Source: Isoetes taiwanensis
Lineage: Eukaryota > Streptophyta > Lycopodiopsida > Isoetales > Isoetaceae
DNA: 64,000 nt
Direction: 5' to 3'
Assembly: GCA_021234155.1 (NCBI GenBank)
Contig: JAJEKV010000819.1
Location: 1 to 64,000, forward strand
The notes beneath the pieces were generated by a model. That model was not told the DNA's origin. It saw nothing but the letters and a program-made list of their open reading frames with translations, and ran no database searches. Position numbers and translations under genes: made by a program. This document shows positions 46,441 through 56,879 of the stretch, one piece after another; position 1 is the first letter of the stretch, and every line of letters starts with the position of its first letter.

Positions 46441-47283
46441 ATGATGCACCCTATCTTTGGGCATGGGGGGTGAGTGGAAAACATATGAATCGCTCAAGAG
46501 AATGTTTTATTGGCCTAGCTTGAAAGAGGATGTGCAGGAATATGTAAAAGTATGTGAGACTTGTCAGCAGGTTAAAGCGGGTCGAGGCAAAACTCCAGGG
46601 CTTTTGCAACCTCTGCCGGTGCCAAAGGAGAGATGGAGTGAAATCTCTATGGATTTCATTGTGAAATTGCCTCGTAGTGTGCATCACTATACTCAAATAC
46701 TTGTCATTGTGGATAGGTTGACGAAGTATGCACGCTTTATACCTCTGACAAAGAATGCTGATAGCTTGGCTGTGGTCAAGGCTTATATGCAGCATGTATT
46801 TCCTATTTTTGGATTACCCAAAGCTATTGTAAGCGACCGAGATGTGAAATTCACTGGGAATTTTTGGCGTGAATTGTTCTCTGCATTGAAATGCACTCTT
46901 CAGTTCTCTAGTGGAGATCATCCGGAAACGGATGGGCAAACTGAAAGAGTGAATCAGATTCTGGAGGATATGCTGAGATCTTATGTGGCCACTCAGCAAT
47001 CCAGATGGGAGGACTATTTTCCAATTGTGGAGTTTGCTTACAATAATGGGTTCCAACTGAGCATCAAAACTAGCCCTTTTGTGGCTATGTTTGGGAGAAA
47101 TCGGAAGGACCTGTAGACGCTTGGTTTTGATGGGCTGAAAAACCGATCTTTGCTATAAGTATGCTTGAAGGCATGGATGTGACGCTTGGGTTGTGTCAAT
47201 TACATATGAGACAGGCCCAGGATTGGGCACATGCCAATTTGTCAAGAGCCCCGATCGAGCTGCATGAGGGTCAAATGGTGTAA
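46441..47283 (+). pseudogene. Integrase of the gypsy element, C-terminus missing
   Basis: The HHCC zinc site begins HPIFGHGG at about 46,447. It is separated from the rest (CETCQQVK) by a one-base shift in a run of six G. The catalytic core keeps Asp in SMDFIVKLP, Asp in VSDRDVKFTG and Glu in HPETDGQTERVN. The frame ends at 47,116, and one further shifted piece resembles the start of the C-terminal domain. No chromodomain follows. Confidence 0.88.
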
Positions 47284-48173
47284 ACCATCATTCAATTAAA
47301 TTGGGATTATGTCTATTCCAAAATCGCGCCGTATAAGCTATTTATTGACCATTATATTGAATTAACCACACTTTTGCCCTTGAGTTCATTTTGGGCTAGG
47401 AAGATGCATTTTATGTTGAAATGCAAGGGCATCCAAATATTCGGTCCAAATGACCCATATTATGAAAGAATGTTGGCAATATAAAAGTAGGAAATTGCTT
47501 ATTAATTCGCACAATCACCGGCGACAAACGAAATCTAAACATTGAAATTGTAGTGTTTCTGAATAAAAATAACGCAAGCAAGTTGCTACAAAACGAGAGA
47601 TTTTCAAGGGGTCAAATGGCGTGGGCGATTTTTATTCCCATAAATAACGTATTATAGTGGAACATAAACTTTAAAACTAATCGAATCATCATCGCCAGCG
47701 GCCGCGGCGGTCTTTGAGATCTGTCGATCATGAACAAACCATGCTCTGGATTCCATATAAGATGGATTACAACATCAAAGGGATCAGGATAGAAGCGGGC
47801 CGGGATTCATAGCAAGCGACATCAAACCCGATCCACGAAGTTCTATTTCTAGCTCGGCGACATCAGAGGTCTGCGTGGTTCATCAGCGAGGTAATAGAAT
47901 GTGCCATAATAATAATAAAAGGCTTGAAGCGAAGCCGATGGTTTGCCAATTTCATGCATACGTATTTATAGACACCTAAATTATTGACGGTATATACATA
48001 CAAATTATTGCAAGTATAGCAAACCATACACATAATATAAAAGAACAATACGCATTACGTAACCAATAATCTTTGATATAAGAACACAATATATATTGAA
48101 AAGAGTTTGGTGTAAAGTATATTTTATATTCAAAACTTTTTGGAAAGTGTATTTCTGTATACATATATATATA
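47284..48173. other. Non-coding; first copies of the GGCG palindromic motif
   Basis: CAAATGGCGTGGGCGATTTTT near 47,615 is the leftmost member of the palindrome family. No gene is recognised between the gypsy remnant and the phosphatase-like exon. Confidence 0.4.
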
Positions 48174-48830
48174 TCAAAAAAGTTCCTTTCTAGAACGATC
48201 TTCTCTAGGTCCTGTCAATTTCCCCCGTAGATTAAGTTCTTGGGTATAGTGTTTGTATCTCTTCGACCTTTTTCCTGTAGCTATTTCGTGCAAGATGCTG
48301 ACAAAACGAAGCAGGAAGTCATCTTTGTCAAAATCCTCAGGATGATAGGATGGTGGATTTAGTGACTGTGAGTGATTGAAGCAACACTTCAAGGCGTCAT
48401 CATCAACTATAATGATGTCTTCCTTCTCTCGAGCGCCCAAGTCATCCATCATGTCGCTCAAGCATTTCACAAATATTTTTTTACCTGTAGGATCCTTTGG
48501 GTTATTGAATGACTTACATTTGCTCTGATCCCAAACAGATGCCCAATCTCTATGTAACTCAGGAACTACTCTCAAAACTTCCTGTATATTTCTATTCTCC
48601 ATCGACGACCAAATTGCACTGCTTGAAATAAAAAGAAAGCTTGGTCTAACACCTCCTTCCGACATCACGCCGCGGATATACCCATTTTCAGTATATGTCT
48701 CAAATGGTTTTCGTGCATACCATGATAAAGGGAATTGTGCTTTAGGTAGCGTTTTGCAGAGCACTCCATTCAAATCGAACACGAGAATTTTGGAGGAAAC
48801 TGGATTAGGTGCGTAATAATAAAGCACACA
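48174..48830 (-). CDS. FCP1/NIF-like phosphatase-fold domain (HAD family), probable last exon
   Basis: The frame opens at 48,956, but its first 40 codons translate two palindromic repeat units. The exon therefore probably starts after the minus-strand acceptor TCTCACAAG at 48,831. It reads KILVFDLNGVLCKT (motif I), then FLFISSSAIWSS in the motif II region, then FVKCLSDMMDDLG and IIIVDDDALKCC (motif III/IV region). The family dephosphorylates Ser/Thr of RNA polymerase II CTD and related substrates. Motif I in active enzymes is DxDxT, here DLNGV. The second Asp (acid/base) is Asn and Thr is Val, so activity is doubtful. Similar DLNG variants occur in plant FCP1-like proteins. The C-terminus is basic (GKRSKRYK) and ends in a TAA-type stop at 48,174. 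Confidence 0.65.
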   Translation of the reverse strand, partial: CVLYYYAPNPVSSKILVFDLNGVLCKTLPKAQFPLSWYARKPFETYTENGYIRGVMSEGGVRPSFLFISSSAIWSSMENRNIQEVLRVVPELHRDWASVWDQSKCKSFNNPKDPTGKKIFVKCLSDMMDDLGAREKEDIIIVDDDALKCCFNHSQSLNPPSYHPEDFDKDDFLLRFVSILHEIATGKRSKRYKHYTQELNLRGKLTGPREDRSRKELF

Positions 48831-49517
48831 CTTGTGAGACAAGGGAAAAGAAATTGAAATCGCTAGCGATTTTTTTTTGTTGGAATAATTGAAATCGCGC
48901 TGGCCGAGATTTTCAATTTTGTTTGAAGAATTGAAATGGCGCTGGGCGATTTTCATTTATCATTGAATAACATACCTTTACGGTTCTGTTCAACATCAGC
49001 AATGATGAGCTTACTCGGTTGTCTTCGATTACGCGAGGAAGTGTCGACCCACATCACTTAGTGTTTGAACTATGGTTGATACTTCATTACTCTTTATGCT
49101 AGCGACTCGAGCTTTTACGAATCCAATTGTATCATCTAGGATTTTGTCTTCTTCGTTTTGCGTTACCTACATCCATACGTCACGGATTTTCCAATGTGAT
49201 TGGAATGATAGGCACGCTCTCGGCGCATAGTTAAAATTTATTTGCTTGTCGATATTCTTCTTTATGCCCTCTAGATGCTTTCTCATTTCTTCCAGCTCTG
49301 CGGACCCGGATCTGCGGGTAAAGTCGGACTTAAATTTGGAAGCTTTATTTTTGCACTACCTAAGCGGACCCCTAGGTGCCACCTCTAGCACTTTCTCGAA
49401 AAAATATCGAGGAAGTCCTTGGCTTGACCATCGAGACCACACTTTGGCATTTCCTAGCTAGCTTGAGCTTCCCGCCCGACATAACCTCCAACATGAAACT
49501 CCCAACATTATTAGACT
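48831..49517. other. Probable intron with two palindromic motif units
   Basis: GAAATCGCGCTGG and GAAATGGCGCTGGGCGATTT occur at about 48,890 and 48,935. Plus-strand frames here look accidental. Confidence 0.35.
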
Positions 49518-51097
49518 CTAAAAGGCTGAAGGCTTCAATCGAGAAAACTTCGAAAGGGCCAAAGAAAACCCGTACTTATTCACCCCCCCCTTATGTGGTC
49601 GGTAGCTCATACTTGATTGGTGAATTAAGGGCGGGGTCGACCAGTTTTTCTTCTTCCTCTTCCTCTTCCTCTTCGTCGGGTCCACATCCACATCTGCAGT
49701 CCCCTTTCCCTTTTTCTTCGCCAATTGGATTGACATAAAAACATTCTTCAATAGGGGTTCATCTAGCCGATAGCACCTGCCGCTAAGCAATCTTCTCACC
49801 TTTCGGTTTCCCCTTGAGTCTTTCATATTCTTTATCATCCATAATGGCTATCATAAGGACTAGCACATGTGAGATCTTACTTTTCGATTACTAAACTCAC
49901 TATCTTTGTTTTCATCTATCATCATTGCTTGCCTCATCACTTTTAATGCATTCGACATCATTTGCGGCAGCTAGTGCATATCGTGGGAAATGTCTGGTGG
50001 TATTTATCACGATAGTATAATGCATCTCGATTCGTCAAACCAGCGCATGTGTTGAAGAAGGTCTTTGTAATCATCTGTGTCCATCTTACCCGCGGCTATC
50101 AAGAACAAATAGAGTGATGTCGGTTGGCCCTTCACCCACCCGGCATGGCACACTTATAACCGGTGGACACCTTATAGAAAAAGGAGACTTCGTTCATGCG
50201 CCGTCTTCTTCACCAAAGCAACTTTTCTTTTTAGGTCGGGGCAACTTTGTTGTGAATCCCCTTAAGAGTTGCCACATTCTTAAGCCTTTTTCTTCCACAA
50301 AATCTTTTGACCAAAATACATATTTCTTAATGTCATCATTAGATCACGTTTGTACTTTTGCATTAAGCCTATCTCGATAACATCATGTCTCGAGAGCCTT
50401 TGCGGTTCTTCACTGCTTGACTTTTTCGGGACTTTCATATTTTTTATCGATTCGCATGCATCTTGAAAGATGTCAAGTGCTTTTTGCAGGCGTTTTCTTG
50501 TAGATAACTTCCTTTTCGATGCAACTATCTAAGGCAGAGAGATAATTGCATCATCAATCCTTGTGCCTTTCTCATTTTACATTGATACCTATATCAAAAT
50601 AGGCATTATCTTCTTGCGGAGGAAACCGCCATCTGAATCTGGCAACTTCTTTTCGAATAGGCATCCCAAAATTAAGTTCCACTTTTTCCCATACGGTGGA
50701 AGAAAAACAATCTTGCTTGGGCATCCCTTTGGCACCGTTTGCTCTTACGTGCCGGCTTATTGCATCCCTTTTTTCTTCTTTGATCTAGTGCCCTTGGTCT
50801 TGTCACGTATTATGGTTTGGCATAGTGTCCTTTCTAGTAATTTGAATTGACACTCTTAGATTGCCCTTAATCAGTGCGGCATTGGTTTTCCATACCGATC
50901 CATTGGTTTCTGGCGTGCCGCGGCTGCTCCACATACGGACTGCAAAATATGGGCGTTAGATAAAAAAATAAGCAGTCATTAAAGTAACAATATAAAAGCG
51001 CCCGGCGGCGTTTTAGATTAACATGTTTACAAAGCGGCGCTGGCGATTTCTTCATGATGAAAATTGGCCGGTGGCGTTCTTTTAAATCCGTCACCAA
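49518..51097 (-). pseudogene. Coding-like blocks on the minus strand upstream of the phosphatase exon, frameshifted
   Basis: 49,838-49,518 reads GNRKVRRLLSGRCYRLDEPL ... DPTKRKRKRKKKNW, a strong basic nuclear-localisation-like run. 51,000-50,600 contains PRHARNQWIGMENQCRTD followed, after stops, by QSKSVNSNY and KGHYAKP-like phrases. The composition is protein-like, but the frame is interrupted several times. I cannot name a family. It may be the middle of the same gene as the FCP1-like exon. Confidence 0.35.
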
Positions 51098-51235
51098 ATA
51101 ACAACATAAAGCAGCGCCCGGTGGCGTTTTAAATAATCCGCGTATTTAGAAAATGCTGACCATATGAAGAAATCGCGCCCGGCGTTTTTCTTGTAAATCG
51201 TGATTAGCTTAAAGCAGCGCTGGCGATTTGGAACG
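50994..51235. repeat. Cluster of six palindromic GGCG motif units
   Basis: AAAAGCGCCCGGCGGCGTTTT, AAAGCGGCGCTGGCGATTTC, AATTGGCCGGTGGCGTTC, AAAGCAGCGCCCGGTGGCG, AAATCGCGCCCGGCGTTTTT and AAAGCAGCGCTGGCGATTTG follow each other at 30-60 bp spacing, joined by AT-rich linkers. Each is A-rich on the left, G/C in the middle and T-rich on the right, so each folds on itself. Confidence 0.7.
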
Positions 51236-51350
51236 CTATATGTGGGAACATAAAATACCTTTTGTATAGGAATGTCTTTCCCATGTCATTGATGGCGCTG
51301 ATTTCGCTAATTCTGCTGCTTTGTTGTGGAGCCAGCGAGGAATCGGCAAT

Positions 51351-52420
51351 TTATTTGAATCGGTCTATAGAATAAGCGATTTCCGGTTTTTTGTGCTTGA
51401 CCCGATCAAAACCTTCTGCGCCTCCGAATCTTTGGCCATCTATTATCATGAAGTGAATATCGAGGTTGCCGGTTAAATCTTCAAGTTTATTCCATATCAA
51501 CACCTTCTTCGTCTTCATATCAAAAGGCACCACATCGTAGGCATTGGCTTTTTGTCTCCGGTTTTCTATCATCTTTGTTGACTATTTCCATTCGCGTCTT
51601 TGCTTGCCGAATCTTCTGGCGACAAAACATAGCCTTCGTGGACACTGAAAAGCACGTCGACATGGATAGGATCTCGTGAAGCTAAGGCCCGATGGATACT
51701 TAATCAGCATATTTCTTGAGTTTGCTCATGGCCTCTAAACTGTCTCGCCTTGTCATCATCACTAGTCATATGCGTAATGCCTAGAGCGTCAATTGTTTCC
51801 ACGGCTCTAGAACTTGCATCTTCCTTCTCTTTTTAAAGCTTGTAGGACGGACTAGACTAGGCGTGACCTTATCTTGATTGCTCTTCTCCACGGTGAGAGA
51901 CCTTCATATATTTTTTTGGTGTCAATAGATCACCACGACCCGCAAATTTGAAGAGGTTATCTGCTGGCCTCATCCGTTCTTAGAGGCGAGTCTCTTTAAA
52001 AGGAAGGCGCCTTCGCGATAATTTAACTTCTTCAATACTTTTTATTTTTTAGACCGGCTTCAAGTAATCAGAACGGTAGAATCGATCTGTTCTTAGCATG
52101 TGATCGAGAATACCTTGTTTCTTCATTTGATCTGTTTCCTTAACTCTAGACATGAAAATCAGATCTGTCTTTCGCTAGTCTTGAAGATCTCCACATACCA
52201 TTCAGAGCCCTCTGGTAGATCTTCTTCTGGACATGGAGGCTCTACCTGAGCCTTCATTATTTCGGTCGTATCGTCAATGGTCACAACGTGTGCCAAATCT
52301 GCAACTGATACATCTTCATCCGTTCTTGGTTTTTTCTGTGCAGATGTCCCTGGACCCTGCGCAGCCTTTGCTTTTCTTTTCACATTTTTAGAAGATCGAA
52401 AGTTACAATCATGTGGTGAG
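51351..52420 (-). pseudogene. More minus-strand coding-like blocks (acidic/basic, NLS-like)
   Basis: 52,400-52,159 reads SSKNVKRKAKAAQGPGTSAQ, then KKPRTDEDVSVADLAHVV, an acidic/basic mix with a nuclear-localisation-like KRKAK. 51,830-51,600 reads VETIDALGITHMTSDDDKAR and, after one stop, HRALASRDPIHVDVLFSVHE. 51,572-51,351 reads AYDVVPFDMKTKKVLIWNKL. They share strand and order and are separated by motif-bearing gaps, as expected of exons. Family unknown. Confidence 0.35.
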
Positions 52421-52896
52421 TAATGAAATCGTGGCCAGAAGCGCGTTTTGATAAACGCCCTAAAAACATAAATTGTACCGCGAGGAAAAGTAGCGAGACA
52501 ACCAAAACCACTCATAATTATAAATCATCCGCCCGGAAGGAAGCGTTCTTAGAAGGGACCTACGGGACACTTCTCTTTTTAAAAAAGAGACATACTAGGC
52601 TACAAAAAGACTTGTCAAAAGAAGCGGAGAATCTGAGAAAAAAAGACTTACACGGTCTACATTATACAAAATGGAGAATACAAAACAAAAACATATCGAG
52701 GATTAAAGGAGAAGATTATAACAAAAAACACACAAAACAAGGTAGTAAAAGCATTAGAAATGACCGAAACAATATGAAGGTAGACAATACGAGAGACAAG
52801 CATACACGAGAAAATACGAGGTTGAAAAATATCCTAGAAACCTAACAATAAAAGGGACCGCGAGAAATCAATTACAAAACAAAAAAGCAGATCAAT

Positions 52897-53022
52897 TACA
52901 CGAGCTTGTTGGATTCGTGCTTTTCTGCTTGTTCGGCAGCCTCCGGGCTTGGGATTTGTGCTTTGGGGCTGTCGCCCACCTCTACCGGCGCCTCGGACGC
53001 GGCCAGATCCTCTAGGCGCCAT
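52897..53022 (-). CDS. RG-rich N-terminal exon, candidate start of the minus-strand gene
   Basis: ATG at 53,022 opens MAPRGSGRVRGAGRGGRQPQ and continues NPKPGGCRTSRKARIQQA to a possible donor (GTGTAA) near 52,897. RG-rich starts are common in RNA-binding and transposon-encoded proteins. Its position upstream of the other minus-strand blocks suggests a single gene from 53,022 to 48,174. The joins are not proven. Confidence 0.35.
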
Positions 53023-54033
53023 AGAGGCTGCAAGTGCGGATAGTATGAGCCCGGGGTTTTGGTTTAAACTTATATGTATCGTTCATAATCTAGGCCGTCG
53101 GATTTACAACCCGTAAATTCAAATTCGCGTCCTTTTAAATTTATACGCCTTAATTAACGCCCGTCCGGCTCATTTACAAATTTAAATTGTGTTTTTCTTT
53201 TAGTGCAATTTCAAGATAACAATTAATTATTAATTTCAAGAAAAGCATATGTGGCAATCTACTACCACCTAATCGGCCACCTACTATCCAGGCGCCCAAG
53301 ATCATTCCTAGTATCGAGGTAAGCCCAAGAACAATCGACTATCGAGGGCCCAAGATCCGTTCGATCCCATTCGATCGATCGAGCCGCCCTTCAATCCATT
53401 CGATCGAGCAGCCTTCAATTCCCATTCGATGTCTGGTTGAACTATGGTGAATTCGAATGCATTCTCTTGTTCTCAATTTTTAGGTCCTCTATTTTTACAA
53501 TGCATTACGGTTCTTTATCGATTATTGGGAGAAGAATGCTATCTTTTAACAACAAACTTGAAGCGGTAGGTAGGATTGTGTAAAATCGAAGATTTGAATC
53601 AAGTTCTATGTGTCATGGTGTTCCTCTTGGAAGCGGTTTACGTAAGATTTCTATTCTAAACTACAATTATGAAGATGAGGCTCTTCAAAGAAGACATCCG
53701 TTGGCGATCTGGTTGGTGGCGTGGGCACATTTGTAGCATGGCCAAAAGAAGCGTCGAAAAAGGTATGTATATTTGGATATTCAAAAAAATGAATATATCA
53801 TAACATCTGGCATTGATGTTGTGAATTTTGGATTCTTTGATGTTCTTTAGCTAGTCATATCAACCCCATGAAACTACACATTAATGAAAATATGTAGTTT
53901 CTTGGGGTTAGTCCTCTGGGCTGGAGGGCATCAAAGGATTCAATATTTTTCGACATTGCATATAAAAAACATAATAAACTAATGTGAGAAAATTATAGTG
54001 CAAAATTGCGCCCGGTTGAGTTTGTATTCATAT
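53023..54033. other. Non-coding; possible divergent promoter region
   Basis: AT-rich, with repeated CATTCGATCGA/CCCATTCGAT words near 53,355-53,430. No gene is seen. Confidence 0.4.
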
Positions 54034-54339
54034 TCAAAAGTATGTACATTTCTTCTTAAAAATGCGCCGGTTTGAATTCTTTCTATCTCTACAATATGTC
54101 ACACGGGCCCACTTCATCGGCCCAATCCATAAAAAGTCCACGAACCACCACGATATGGCAGGGATCCTCATCTTCCCACTGCGAATGTCGAGTCTCCAAA
54201 CTAGAGTGTTGTATCGATCCTTGATACTATAAATCAAATCCTCGTACTTATTTGTTGGCATGAGCCTTACTAAGAGCATGAGGAGCGCATATGTCCAAAT
54301 GCGATGGAAGTGTTCCCATGGCCCCACGATCTGAGGCAC
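54034..54339 (-). other. Minus-strand coding-like frame, unrecognised
   Basis: The 101-codon frame has a plausible protein composition (PWEHFHRIWTYALLMLLVRL, then WRLDIRSGKMRIPAISWWF). It is bordered by palindromic motif units at about 54,000 and 54,060. No family motif is known to me. Confidence 0.25.
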
Positions 54340-54935
54340 AGTCTAATGGATTCTCAACTCTCTTTGAGCGTTTTGAGCGGCACAATCAAGTAATATCTTT
54401 ATGCGAGGGGTCGAGTTGATGGTGCGTCCGGGAAAGTGTATTTGATCTAGAACCGGCGATTGTATCCGAACTAGGAGCGGCCAATGTCCATGCATAAGGA
54501 AAATCCATGGCACTAGAACGAGAGAAAGTAATTAGCAAATGATATATTACTCTCCCCATAAAGCGATTCTGAACATACATAATTCAAAGCGGCGCCGGTA
54601 ACTACATTTTTCATGGATCTATTTCATAATACGGTGGCGGTGATTTGTATAAGCCCGTATGAAATTGAAAATCAAACTAACTTGGCGCTGGCTCTGCTTC
54701 TCGATTAACCTAGTGGAAAAGCGTAACCCAAAAATAGAAATGCATGCGTGATTTCTCCCATTCAACATATTATTCTAACAAAATGCATAATGCGAGAAGA
54801 TGAGAATCACGAGAATTCAAAATATAAAGCCGGTTAAGCGGATATATAATAATAATACTCCTTGTTTAGTTCAATATTTAGTTCATTGTTTTAGTTCATT
54901 ATTTAGAAGCAGATAGAGGAAGAGCTAGTGAAGAT

Positions 54936-54981
54936 CTATGATCTATGATCTATGATCTAGATCATAGATCATAGATCATAG
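54936..54981. repeat. 46-bp perfect palindrome of TATGATC units
   Basis: The sequence starts CTATGATCTATGATCTATGA and reads as its own reverse complement with no spacer, centred between 54,958 and 54,959. Each half holds three TATGATC-type units. Confidence 0.95.
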
Positions 54982-55008
54982 AACAAGATCATAGAAGCGA
55001 GGGGATAT

Positions 55009-55225
55009 GAAATAGAATAACTTCATTATTTTAGATCATTAACTAGAGCGAGAAAGAGGAAGAGCTAGTGAAATAGAATAACTTCATTATTTAAGATCAT
55101 TAATTTAGAACGAGATAGAGGAAGAGCTAGTGAAATAGAGGAAGAGCTAGTGAAATAGAATAACTTCATTATTTTAGATCATTAATTAGAAAACGGATAG
55201 AGGAAGAGCTAGTGAAATAGAATAA
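55009..55225. repeat. Tandem repeat, about 61-bp unit, with a 20-bp sub-duplication
   Basis: GAAATAGA(A/G) starts fall at 55,009, 55,070, 55,132, 55,152 and 55,214. Each full unit contains AACTTCATTATTTTAGATCA and GAGGAAGAGCTAGT. A related half-unit lies at 54,855-54,930, before the palindrome. Confidence 0.85.
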
Positions 55226-56879
55226 AAGCAAGAGGAATCGGCAAGAAGATCTGAGATAATTCAAAGGTAGGGCACTAGGGGGTGATGCATGTAAAAGTAA
55301 ATAACATGCTTTTATGGAAAATAACTACTTTATGTAAATAACGAGTAAAATACTAACCCGAGAAACCTTAAGAAGTGATTCCCGAGAAGCCTTAGAAGTT
55401 CGAAAAAGCAATAGAAGCAAAGTTTCATTAAAGTTGGAAATTTCATTGATTCCATTTTAGCTCGAAATGAAATTGTTAGTTGTTTTTCACACATTGACAA
55501 TCAAATCTGCGCTATTTACTTAAAATGCACAAGGATTAGCCTGAAAACCGCTCTATTTGACACGAAATGGAAATGGAAATCGTAGGCGAAACAACTTTGG
55601 TTAGCCATTTGAGTAAAATTGTGAAAAAAAGCAATAAAAGTCATTTGCATTTGAAGTGAATCATAAGGACAATACGGGGAAAAAGCAAACAAATAAGCGG
55701 ACGTAGCGATCTGTTACAATATATTCATATTGCAAATGGCATTTTCTTCGCTATTTGCTTTACAAAAGTAAGATATACAAAGGGGCAAATACATTAAGAT
55801 CGTATGTGTCATCGATTATTCAAAAGATTAATGATTACATTAATCATCAATACCACGAGGTAAATCTTATATACAAGTATGATATGCAAATCGAGTTTTC
55901 AATATTCATCACCAAAAACTTTATCATGCTTTATCAATATCATCGGGTTAATCTTACTTCGGTCAATGTGCTTGAATCGTGTCTTGTACCACTTGTTCCC
56001 CGGGATCACTGTGGCCTCTCCTCCACCACCATGTGATGTCTCTCCTCCACCACCATGTGATGTCTCTCACGGGTAGGTGCGGTGAGTGCCAAAACCTTCA
56101 CGAGAGTCCATGGCTCTTTGGATCAAGCAAGGGATTAATGGCGTTGTCAATTCTTCCAAGAATCCCTAGCATACATTGGATCTTTTTCCATCATGCTCAT
56201 AGGCCACACTACTCCTTTTTAAGCTGCAATGATGCCCTAGTAAAAGCCCCACGAGAAAAAAAGTCGAACAAAGTTACACGGAGGGCGAGCTTATCGACAA
56301 GGTATCTTTGTTGTAGCGGGACCAACACGCTTGTGAACCAAGTATTCCCCTTCCATACCTTGCCAACTATATTTGAACTTGTCCCTCGGGGGCTTGTTAG
56401 CCGATTTCTGCGGCTCGGCTGCTTGCATCTTTATGGGTCTTAGGAACTTGGTGCTTTCGGGGGATGTTCACCATAAAACACGAGATCAGTGTTCATCGGT
56501 GTGCTTGGGCTGAGATCACGGTGGCTAGAACCACATTTGTTGGCTCTTTTTATGCCACCACCTGGTGCCCACCCACTTTCCTCTTCGTTACATGCCTAAG
56601 TAAACTCTAGATCGGATTCTAGTCTCTCGAGGCGGTCGCGAAGAGACTTCGTATGTTCGGCCTAGCAAAGCAGTTATCGGTATGTCTCAACATCTGTCAT
56701 CTTAAGCGACATCAAAGAATTTGGCGAGTGGCGGGATCCCAAATCGGAGTAATTTGCCTCGCATCCAAGCGGATCATCTTTGGCGGGCAACACGATCCGA
56801 TCTGGACAATCCCACCACTAGAAACGCCTCCACAAAAATCTTTTGAACTCGTCCTCGGCCTCGGGCTTTAGAATCTTAC
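55226..56879. other. Mostly non-coding; weak minus-strand coding-like fragment near 56,620-56,880
   Basis: On the minus strand 56,880-56,620 reads RKILKPEAEDEFKRFLWRRF and, after frame changes, SLRDRLERLESDLEFT, which looks like a coiled coil. The plus-strand 154-codon frame at 55,979-56,443 is probably antisense noise. A 22-bp direct duplication (CTCCTCCACCACCATGTGAT) occurs at about 56,019 and 56,043. Confidence 0.35.

Larger units (their letters stand above)
41714..47283 (+). mobile_element. Ty3/gypsy LTR retrotransposon, 3'-truncated and frameshifted
   Basis: Order: 5' LTR, tRNA-iMet primer site, gag, protease, RT, RNase H, integrase, the canonical Ty3/gypsy order. The match to gypsy polyproteins fades near 47,283, after the integrase core and the start of its C-terminal region. 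No chromodomain, polypurine tract or 3' LTR is visible. Several frameshifts and altered motifs mean it cannot move on its own. Without a 3' LTR its age cannot be judged from LTR divergence. Confidence 0.9.

Noticed and set aside
48831-48956. N-terminal 40 codons of the phosphatase-like frame
   Set aside because: They read through two palindromic repeat units upstream of a splice acceptor and are unlikely to be protein.
49376-49738. Plus-strand frame with a poly-Ser run
   Set aside because: It is antisense to the KRKRKRKKK basic stretch on the minus strand.
52423-52845. 140-codon plus-strand Lys/Asn-rich frame
   Set aside because: Composition is that of purine-rich sequence and it overlaps minus-strand coding-like blocks; no domain or splice support.
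55979-56443. 154-codon plus-strand frame
   Set aside because: No motif, contains the CTCCTCCACCACCATG duplication, and the opposite strand is more protein-like.
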